Positions 43,162 to 47,728 of a DNA stretch of 47,752 nucleotides are shown here, piece after piece (positions within the stretch are counted from its first letter, which is position 1; every line of letters starts with the position of its first letter). A program made the position numbers and the translations under genes. The stretch lies in IMG/VR virus record IMGVR_UViG_3300033153_006650, positions 1 through 47,752 of that record, one strand, 5' to 3'. This stretch comes from a virus. The notes below the pieces were generated by a model that was given only the letters and a program-made list of their open reading frames with translations, was not told the DNA's origin and searched no databases.

Positions 43162-43844
43162 TTCGCGCCTCAACACTCAGCTCTGGATCAGCCGGGAATT
43201 CAATCCTCGTTGATATTGACGACACCTGCATTTTACTCGATGCAGGGTTGCCGATCAAAACGCTAAAATCACGATTAAAAGGCGTCGCTTATTCAATAGA
43301 TGACATAAAGCACGTCTTCTTTTCTCACGACCACCAAGATCATTACAGAGATGACACAAATAACGCTCTTGGATTGGACGGCTACAGTGCCGATAAAGAA
43401 AACTTCAAAATCAGCTTTTTTAAACTCCATCATGATGCTCCGTGTAGAGGCTATCGGGTAGAGGATCAGACCGGCAACGTGCTGGTATATATCACTGACA
43501 CCGGTCATATGCCGGCGGACACTTACCGGTTCCTGCGTGGTGCCAATATCATAATTTTAGAGTTCAATCACGAAGTTGACATGCTCGAAAAATGTGAGTA
43601 TTCCAGTGATTTAAAAGAGCGAATTGCTGAAAATCATCTTAGCAATGAGCAGGCACATGATTTAATTGCCAGTACTGGCAGTGACAATTTAAAACACCTG
43701 TTTTGCCACCACCTGAGCAGTAAAAACAACACTCCTGAAACGGTTGAATTTGCCGCAAGATCGGCGCTGCATGAGTGCGGGAGTAGTGCCGAGGTTATTG
43801 TTTGTAATCAGGACAAACCGAGTCGCGTGGTTACTGTTATTTGA
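43149..43844 (+). CDS. Metallo-beta-lactamase-fold hydrolase
   Basis: A 231-residue MBL protein. HxHxDH is seen as SHDHQDH, plus ITDTGHM and the later HHL site. Relatives include YycJ/ExoX-type nucleases and phage phosphodiesterases, so a DNA- or RNA-directed activity is likely. GTG 43149 is used, but TTG 43158 overlapping the upstream stop is possible. Last backbone gene before the right cassette array. Confidence 0.78.
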   Translation: MGKLIRASTLSSGSAGNSILVDIDDTCILLDAGLPIKTLKSRLKGVAYSIDDIKHVFFSHDHQDHYRDDTNNALGLDGYSADKENFKISFFKLHHDAPCRGYRVEDQTGNVLVYITDTGHMPADTYRFLRGANIIILEFNHEVDMLEKCEYSSDLKERIAENHLSNEQAHDLIASTGSDNLKHLFCHHLSSKNNTPETVEFAARSALHECGSSAEVIVCNQDKPSRVVTVI

Positions 43845-43873
43845 TAAGTTGCTTATAAATGGAGAGTGAATGG

Positions 43874-44056
43874 ATGAAAAAATTTATTATTAAATATAAT
43901 TATGGATATGGAGAGGAAATAGAGGTTGTCGACGCGGAGGATGAACTTGAAGCGAAAAACATAGCCTATGAATATTGGAAAGCTGGTGCGGAAAATGAAG
44001 CTGTTTACGGTGTAATCGGTGAGGCGACCAAAGAGTTGTTAGAAGAGCATTTATAA
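43874..44056 (+). CDS. Small acidic protein, first gene of the right array
   Basis: A 60-residue protein (MKKFIIKYNYGYGEEIEVVDAEDELEAKNIAYEYW-type alternation; beta hairpin then helix). ATG 43874 has GGAG nine bases upstream. The stop TAA is part of the left core of element F1. Resembles small phage proteins with an alpha/beta ASCH-free fold; function unknown. Confidence 0.6.
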   Translation: MKKFIIKYNYGYGEEIEVVDAEDELEAKNIAYEYWKAGAENEAVYGVIGEATKELLEEHL

Positions 44057-44178
44057 AACCGTTGAGCTTACCTGAGCGAATTAATAGAGCAGGAAAGCCT
44101 TTTTAGGCTACCGGCAAACCTGAAAAATTAGACGACAACTCGCACTACCTTTAGCTTCAGTTAGAGCGTTTTGTTATT
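44052..44178 (+). repeat. attC-like element F1
   Basis: About 127 bp. Left core TATAAAAC (44052-44059, one change from TATAAC), arm ACCTGAGCGAA (44070-44080), right arm TTTAGCTTCAGTT with extra T, right core GTTATTT (44172-44178). More diverged than the others. Confidence 0.68.
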
Positions 44179-44191
44179 TTGCGGCTTGAAT

Positions 44192-44383
44192 ATGAAATAC
44201 GAATTATTTGATTATGAGTTAAAGGAGGAAACAGTTATTGAGGCTCCTGGGGTAGCAGAAGCTATGCTTGAATATTTACCATGGCCTACAATTGATTTAA
44301 AAATATATTTTGAACCTGCCCATGGACGTTGCACGGTGATAGATATAGTAACCGACTTCAAATATCAGCTACAAATAATATAA
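44192..44383 (+). CDS. Small cassette protein
   Basis: A 63-residue protein, acidic in the first half (YELKEETVIEAPGVAEAM), beta at the end (RCTVIDIVTDFKYQLQII). Start after the right core of F1; no strong ribosome-binding site. The stop TAA forms part of the F2 core. No family recognised. Confidence 0.5.
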   Translation: MKYELFDYELKEETVIEAPGVAEAMLEYLPWPTIDLKIYFEPAHGRCTVIDIVTDFKYQLQII

Positions 44384-44505
44384 CGCAGTTGAGTTTTGCT
44401 GCCCGTACTAATTTAACAGGAGGATTATTGATGTTTAGAGGAAAACCACAAATATCAGCGGGCCCGGATTTGCCGCAAGGGTCAGCAGCAACGACCTTGT
44501 TATAC
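44378..44505 (+). repeat. attC-like element F2 (type B)
   Basis: 128 bp. Left core ATATAAC (44378-44384), TTTTGCTGCCCG arm, right arm GGGTCAGCA with extra T (44479-44487), right core GTTATAC (44499-44505). Same subfamily as R6 and F6. It contains AGGAGG and a start codon at 44431. Confidence 0.82.
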
Positions 44506-44517
44506 CTCTGTGGATGA
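44431..44517 (+). CDS. Leader peptide encoded in attC-like element F2
   Basis: A 28-codon frame with ideal AGGAGG, reading MFRGKPQISAGPDLPQGSAA and crossing the right core as Leu-Leu. It ends at TGA 44515-44517, four bases into the next gene (GTG 44510), so it could deliver ribosomes to it by termination-reinitiation. The same peptide segment PDLPQGSAATTLL occurs in the 31305 gene. Confidence 0.5.
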   Translation: MFRGKPQISAGPDLPQGSAATTLLYLCG

Positions 44518-44713
44518 TTTACGCAGGGCTGCACATTGCGTATACTTGGCAACCGATAAGGACGTTGCAAAAGATTTATCTGACAAAATGACTGGGGCTG
44601 CAAACCTCATTGATGAGTTGCAGGATTTCGCAATCTGGATGACAGGTTGTGGGTATGATTTTTGTCAGCATGAATATTTTTGCAAGAAACGGGATGAGTT
44701 ATTAAAGGTATAA
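44510..44713 (+). CDS. Small Cys-containing cassette protein
   Basis: A 67-residue protein, helical, with TGCGYDFCQHEYFCKK near the end. GTG 44510 has no ribosome-binding site of its own and overlaps the leader peptide encoded by F2, so coupled translation is likely. The frame is also open upstream through the attC-like element. The stop TAA is in the F3 core. Confidence 0.5.
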   Translation: MDDLRRAAHCVYLATDKDVAKDLSDKMTGAANLIDELQDFAIWMTGCGYDFCQHEYFCKKRDELLKV

Positions 44714-44835
44714 CGCCTAAAAGCTACCTGAGCGAAACCCATAAAAAAGGAAAGACACTTTATGCAGAACAATAAAACTAAATCAGGAAAAGCAAGCCGG
44801 ATACCTTTCGATTCAGGTGGGCTGTTTTGTTATGC
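44708..44835 (+). repeat. attC-like element F3
   Basis: 128 bp. Left core GTATAAC (44708-44714), arm ACCTGAGCGAAA (44726-44737), right arm TTTCGATTCAGGT with extra T (44806-44818), right core GTTATGC (44829-44835). Contains AAGGAAAG and the ATG of the next gene. Confidence 0.85.
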
Positions 44836-44983
44836 GTGTACGGCCAACGGGCATGACATGGCAACTGGAGCCGAAAATAGCTGTTGGTTGGATAGTAACC
44901 AGGCTGAAAATTGTTGGATAGAAAGACAACCGAGCAAAAAGGAAGATTGCCCATATTGGGAGTTAGTAGACATTGACGTATAA
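44762..44983 (+). CDS. Small Cys-rich cassette protein
   Basis: A 73-residue protein. The first 24 residues (MQNNKTKSGKASRIPFDSGG) are encoded by element F3 and the frame crosses its right core as Cys-Tyr (LFCYACTANG). The body has five further Cys (CYAC, CWLD, CWIE, CPYW). Stop TAA in the F4 core. Possible zinc binding; function unknown. Confidence 0.55.
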   Translation: MQNNKTKSGKASRIPFDSGGLFCYACTANGHDMATGAENSCWLDSNQAENCWIERQPSKKEDCPYWELVDIDV

Positions 44984-45106
44984 CACCGACAAGACTACCT
45001 GAGTGGGTTTTTTAGATAAGGAAAATCAATTGATGAACCGACAACTGAGTAAACCGGGAAAGTTTTCAAAGATACCTCCCGCTTCAGGTGCGGCGCATTG
45101 TTATCT
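44978..45106 (+). repeat. attC-like element F4
   Basis: 129 bp. Left core GTATAAC (44978-44984), arm ACCTGAGTGGG, right arm CCCGCTTCAGGT (45078-45089) with extra T, right core GTTATCT (45100-45106). Confidence 0.85.
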
Positions 45107-45128
45107 GTTTTTTTTGCGGACTTGGTAA
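45033..45128 (+). CDS. Leader-like peptide reading out of element F4
   Basis: A 31-codon frame (MNRQLSKPGKFSKIPPASGA, then CY across the core) with AAGGAAA upstream. It stops in the cassette just before the promoter box at 45133, so it is cut off from the cassette's own genes. It may be a remnant of read-through expression. Confidence 0.35.
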   Translation: MNRQLSKPGKFSKIPPASGAAHCYLFFLRTW

Positions 45129-45132
45129 TAAA

Positions 45133-45185
45133 ACGAATAAACTTGAATTAAAAGCATTGACAAAGGATAGGCTCCGGTGTATATT
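45133..45185 (+). promoter_or_regulatory. Cassette-internal promoter with the shared upstream box
   Basis: ACGAATAAACTTGA (45133-45146), 10 nt, TTGACA (45157-45162), 17-nt spacer, TATATT (45180-45185). Box, spacing and -35 context match the promoter at 15481-15533. RNA should start near 45192. Confidence 0.75.
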
Positions 45186-45232
45186 GAAGGTAAGAAATGA
45201 GGAAAACAACCAACCTTAACGGAGCCGACAAA

Positions 45233-45412
45233 ATGACAGATTTAATGTGGACACCACCAAACGCTGAAGTAAATAGCAAAAAAATAGCAGCACTTGAAGC
45301 AATAGAGGCTAAAGATTCAGAATGCACATTTTGTGGATCTGCTAAGGATTCTGGTCAACCTTGCCCAAAATGCGGTTGTGAGAAAGGCGGAAGCGATGAA
45401 GCAAACAGTTAA
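45233..45412 (+). CDS. Zinc-ribbon protein with own promoter
   Basis: A 59-residue protein with CTFCG and CPKCGC, a four-Cys ribbon at about residues 31-50. ATG 45233 with GGAG eight bases upstream is preferred to ATG 45197, which would lie almost at the predicted RNA start. Overlaps the following gene. Possible regulator or adaptor. Confidence 0.6.
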   Translation: MTDLMWTPPNAEVNSKKIAALEAIEAKDSECTFCGSAKDSGQPCPKCGCEKGGSDEANS

Positions 45413-45572
45413 AAAGAAGAAAGCCGGGAGAAATCCCGGCTCAACTGGCAAGGAGCTGAAAAAGTCCTTCACGATCCGAGCCTACCCCAGTAAGGTCGCC
45501 AAATTAAAAGAGCAAGGGCAGACTTTGCAGCAAGCGGTTGACATTGGGGTAGCACTGGGACTGGACAGATAA
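45396..45572 (+). CDS. Ribbon-helix-helix-like small protein
   Basis: A 58-residue basic protein. After a Lys-rich start, KKSFTIRAYPSKVAKLKEQ and LQQAVDIGVALG look like strand-helix-helix, an RHH DNA-binding pattern. Overlaps the zinc-ribbon gene by 17 nt. The stop TAA is in the F5 core. A DNA- or RNA-binding role is inferred. Confidence 0.5.
   Translation: MKQTVKKKKAGRNPGSTGKELKKSFTIRAYPSKVAKLKEQGQTLQQAVDIGVALGLDR
45422..45441 (+). repeat. Perfect hairpin inside the RHH-like gene
   Basis: AGCCGGGA-GAAA-TCCCGGCT, 8-bp stem with a GNRA-type tetraloop. No T-run follows. Similar GCCGGG hairpins occur at 6620, 41917 and 47154. Confidence 0.6.
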
Positions 45573-45695
45573 CACATTAAAGTTACCGGAGCGGGACTTA
45601 TAAACCGGCAAGAGTTTTTTAGAATAAGATTAATTTAATAAATAAGGAAAGAATCCCGGCAACCTCCCGCTTCCGGTGGACTGACCTTGTTATAT
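45567..45695 (+). repeat. attC-like element F5
   Basis: 129 bp. Left core AGATAAC (45567-45573), arm ACCGGAGCGGGA (45585-45596), right arm TCCCGCTTCCGGT with extra T (45665-45677), right core GTTATAT (45689-45695). Near copy of R5. Confidence 0.87.
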
Positions 45696-45708
45696 TTGGA
45701 GAAAGGAT

Positions 45709-45840
45709 ATGTATAACTACTATATGGATGAGTATGATTGGATTGAGCCTGTAAAACGAATTATTCGACCAACGCCGAAAGCAATAAACATGAAACAGCA
45801 GTGGAAAAAACGTAGAGCTTCCGGCAAAAAGAAGAAGTAA
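45709..45840 (+). CDS. Very small basic cassette protein
   Basis: A 43-residue protein, Tyr/Trp-rich at the start (MYNYYMDEYDW) and Lys/Arg-rich at the end (WKKRRASGKKKK). ATG 45709 has AAAGGA five bases upstream, both after the right core of F5. Stop just before the F6 core. Nucleic-acid binding possible. Confidence 0.5.
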   Translation: MYNYYMDEYDWIEPVKRIIRPTPKAINMKQQWKKRRASGKKKK

Positions 45841-45967
45841 ATATAACACTTTAAGTTTTGCTGCCCGAACTAATTTTAACGAAAGGATTTTTGATGATTG
45901 AACCAATTAAGCAAAAAAGCGATATTCCGGTTACAGTAGAGGGTCAGCAGGAACGACCTTGTTATGT
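45841..45967 (+). repeat. attC-like element F6 (type B)
   Basis: 127 bp. Left core ATATAAC (45841-45847), TTTTGCTGCCCG arm, right arm GGGTCAGCA with extra T (45941-45949), right core GTTATGT (45961-45967). Holds AAAGGA and the next start. Confidence 0.82.
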
Positions 45968-46142
45968 GCCGGTGCTTCACCCCTGGTTTGGGAAGGGTTG
46001 CCCTTTTTTAGTGGCGCAATGGGAAGACGAATATGAAGAGGATGAACCGGAGTTGGTTCATTGCAAACATAAAAGCAACACTGAGCCTGATTTTGAAGGG
46101 AATTGTTACAAAGCAAATTGCCCTTTATTGACAAGCTGGTAG
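45894..46142 (+). CDS. Cassette protein reading out of element F6
   Basis: An 82-residue acidic protein. The first 23 residues (MIEPIKQKSDIPVTVEGQQ) come from F6 and the frame crosses its right core as Cys-Tyr (RPCYVPVL). The body has PWFGKGCPFL and four late Cys. Stop TAG just before the F7 core. The RPCY segment also occurs in the upstream open frame of the 44510 gene. Family not recognised. Confidence 0.58.
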   Translation: MIEPIKQKSDIPVTVEGQQERPCYVPVLHPWFGKGCPFLVAQWEDEYEEDEPELVHCKHKSNTEPDFEGNCYKANCPLLTSW

Positions 46143-46145
46143 GAC

Positions 46146-46275
46146 ACATAACACCTTAAAGTAAGACGCGCGGGGGATAATATAATGTGCGAGTACAACA
46201 AAGAATGTGATTGCCACCTATTCAAACCTGAAAAGAAAGCAGATGTAAGCGTCGTTTTGACTGACCTTGTTATAT
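46146..46275 (+). repeat. attC-like element F7 (type C)
   Basis: 130 bp. Left core ACATAAC (46146-46152), CTTAAAGTAAGACGCGCG arm shared with R2, right arm AGCGTCGTTTTGACTGACC, right core GTTATAT (46269-46275). Confidence 0.78.
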
Positions 46276-46364
46276 TGCCGGATGCCTGCGAAAAATGTAC
46301 TTATGTTTTTTGCACTGACGGGTGTGAGTGGATACCAGATTTAATAAAATCCCAGGCAATATAA
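46185..46364 (+). CDS. Small Cys-rich cassette protein, last of the right array
   Basis: A 59-residue protein with seven Cys (CEYNKECDCH, CEKC, CTDGC). ATG 46185 with GGGGG upstream lies inside F7; the frame crosses the right core as Val-Ile (VVLTDLVILPDAC). The stop TAA is in a last left core ATATAAC (46359-46365), after which no further arms follow. Metal-binding small protein, function unknown. Confidence 0.58.
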   Translation: MCEYNKECDCHLFKPEKKADVSVVLTDLVILPDACEKCTYVFCTDGCEWIPDLIKSQAI

Positions 46365-46391
46365 CAACCCTATCACCCCACTCCGCATAAC

Positions 46392-46430
46392 GCCTAATTG
46401 ATAAAATATAACAAAGGTTATCAATTAGGC
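46392..46430. terminator. Terminator at the end of the right array
   Basis: 13-bp perfect stem GCCTAATTGATAA / TTATCAATTAGGC followed by TGTTTTA on the plus strand. The loop contains ATATAACAAAGG, which resembles a complementary right core. It separates the array from the leftward repressor operon. Confidence 0.78.
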
Positions 46431-46437
46431 TGTTTTA

Positions 46438-46635
46438 TCAAACATTCCAGCCGCACTGCTCATCATAAATGCGTGCCTGAGCCAAATCATCAGCAGAGAA
46501 AAATGTAGCGCATTCATGGCATATAAAAACCGGATTGTCGCCATTGCCAGTTGTTAAATAAGCGCCGCAATCAGGGCATTCAGGTTCAGGCGGGTCATCA
46601 GGCGGTAGTTGGTTTTCAAAAACTCTTCTTTTCAT
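46438..46635 (-). CDS. Zinc-ribbon protein in the repressor operon
   Basis: A 65-residue protein with CPDCG and CHEC in the middle. ATG 46635 overlaps the repressor stop (ATGA), preferred to a longer in-frame start. Likely co-regulated partner of the repressor; function unknown. Confidence 0.6.
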   Translation of the reverse strand: MKRRVFENQLPPDDPPEPECPDCGAYLTTGNGDNPVFICHECATFFSADDLAQARIYDEQCGWNV

Positions 46636-46997
46636 GATTTCCACCACTCCAAAAATGTTTCTATCGACTCGGTAAAAAGATTTTTATCTTTGCCGTATTT
46701 ATCAGCCATACCACAAGGCCGGAACCGCCACCCATTGCTTTCAGCAAACAACATGCCTACAACTGAGCCGTCAGCCTGTACCTGTACTGTTTTGGGGCTG
46801 AATACCACAAACGACAGGCCAACCCTTTCAGGATCAGGGAAAAGCTCTTCAAGTTTCGCTTGGATATTCTTGGAAACTGGCCGTGATCCACTCTCAATTG
46901 ATGATACCATGGAGCCGGTGATCCCTAAGATCTGTCCGAATTGTACCTGGGACAGCTCACTTTCTTGTCTCAGGTTTCTGAATTCTTGTTTATTCAT
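46632..46997 (-). CDS. XRE-family repressor
   Basis: A 121-residue protein. The N-terminal 55 residues are a helix-turn-helix (LSQVQFGQILGITGSMVSSIESG); the rest is a compact domain, perhaps for dimerisation. It likely binds the 14-bp inverted repeat at 47235-47268 and represses the leftward promoter that drives it and perhaps the rightward one. The ATG follows the membrane peptide gene's stop directly. Confidence 0.8.
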   Translation of the reverse strand: MNKQEFRNLRQESELSQVQFGQILGITGSMVSSIESGSRPVSKNIQAKLEELFPDPERVGLSFVVFSPKTVQVQADGSVVGMLFAESNGWRFRPCGMADKYGKDKNLFTESIETFLEWWKS

Positions 46998-46998
46998 T

Positions 46999-47118
46999 TT
47001 ATATAATCCCCTGTTCGCAGGCTTTAATGGCTATCATGTAGGCAACGGCAAAGCAGCCGCCGCCAAATACTGAAAAGATGAAAACGTCTGTTATGAAGTC
47101 GATTATTTTTTCTTTCAT
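46999..47118 (-). CDS. 39-residue membrane peptide
   Basis: MKEKIIDFITDVFIFSVFGG, then CFAVAYMIAIKAC: one hydrophobic helix. ATG 47118 has AGGAG eight bases upstream. It precedes the repressor in one operon. May be a small toxin, exclusion or signalling peptide; no family recognised. Confidence 0.5.
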   Translation of the reverse strand: MKEKIIDFITDVFIFSVFGGGCFAVAYMIAIKACEQGII

Positions 47119-47153
47119 TTTTTATGCTCCTGGTTGATTAAAATTGAGTTGTT

Positions 47154-47173
47154 ACCCGGCTGTTGTGCCGGGT
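47154..47173. repeat. GCCGGG hairpin upstream of the membrane peptide
   Basis: ACCCGGC / GCCGGGT with a TGTTGT loop in the leader of the repressor operon. No T-run. One of four related hairpins in the window. Confidence 0.5.
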
Positions 47174-47218
47174 AGAAACGGTTGATTTTCGTTGCTCTGT
47201 TTCAATCTTTTATAATTA

Positions 47219-47247
47219 ACTATATCCGATAATCTTAACAAAGTAAA
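47219..47247 (-). promoter_or_regulatory. Leftward promoter of the repressor operon
   Basis: Minus strand TTTACT (47247-47242), 17-nt spacer, TATAGT (47224-47219). The -35 lies inside the left arm of the operator, which suggests autorepression. Confidence 0.65.
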
Positions 47248-47268
47248 GGACAATCTTTACTTTGTTAA
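47235..47268. promoter_or_regulatory. Operator, 14-bp perfect inverted repeat
   Basis: TTAACAAAGTAAAG (47235-47248) and CTTTACTTTGTTAA (47255-47268) with spacer GACAAT. Two-fold symmetric site between divergent promoters, the expected target of the XRE repressor. Confidence 0.75.
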
Positions 47269-47277
47269 AGTTTTATT

Positions 47278-47307
47278 TTGACATGATAATATAAATAATG
47301 GTAATGT
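47278..47307 (+). promoter_or_regulatory. Rightward promoter toward HNH and terminase
   Basis: TTGACA (47278-47283), 18-nt spacer, TAATGT (47302-47307). Starts near 47314, before ATG 47345. The -10 is weak. If the molecule is circular it would feed the packaging genes. Confidence 0.55.
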
Positions 47308-47344
47308 AATATTAAATATGATTAATCTATAACCAGTACAATAC

Positions 47345-47728
47345 ATGACACAGCGACCATTAAAACCATGCAGGCGGCCACAGTGCAGGCGGGCAACACG
47401 TAACAATAACGGCTACTGTGATACCTGTCAGGACTATGCAGAGCAGCAGGACAAGGCCAGGCATAAGCGCTACAACAAGGCCACAGCGCATAAACAGCGG
47501 CGGTGTGGATATGGGCACCGCTGGAATAAATTATCTAAGTGGAAGCTCAGGCGTGATTCTGTCTGTCAGGTATGCAACAGGGTAGAGGCTGTATTAGTCC
47601 ACCACGTTGTGCCTGTTGAGGATAGGCCGGACATGTTGTTGATGATAGCTAATCTACAGGCGCTATGTGCTCGTTGTCATCAGCGGGTGCATAGTGAGAT
47701 TAATAAGGGCATTTCAAATCGAAAATAA
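47345..47728 (+). CDS. HNH endonuclease next to terminase
   Basis: A 127-residue protein. CRRPQCRR and CDTC near the start, then CQVCN, LVHHVVPV and LCARCHQRVH, the zinc-stabilised HNH fold. Genes of this type beside terS support TerL in DNA cutting at cos in HK97-like phages. It is the last gene in the window and would precede terS across the join. Confidence 0.88.
   Translation: MTQRPLKPCRRPQCRRATRNNNGYCDTCQDYAEQQDKARHKRYNKATAHKQRRCGYGHRWNKLSKWKLRRDSVCQVCNRVEAVLVHHVVPVEDRPDMLLMIANLQALCARCHQRVHSEINKGISNRK

Noticed and set aside
43845-43873. attI-like site at the start of the right array
   Set aside because: A GTTGCTT-like string is present, but there is no integrase gene or further site structure to support attI.
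44329-44517. 62-codon open frame spanning the end of one cassette gene and element F2
   Set aside because: The upstream half overlaps a supported gene in another frame; only the part from ATG 44431 with its own AGGAGG is credible, and it is listed as a leader.
30541-46365. Repeated elements as simple rho-independent terminators or REP sequences
   Set aside because: They have no T-run after the stems, have conserved outer cores far from the stems, a constant total length, and genes start inside them.
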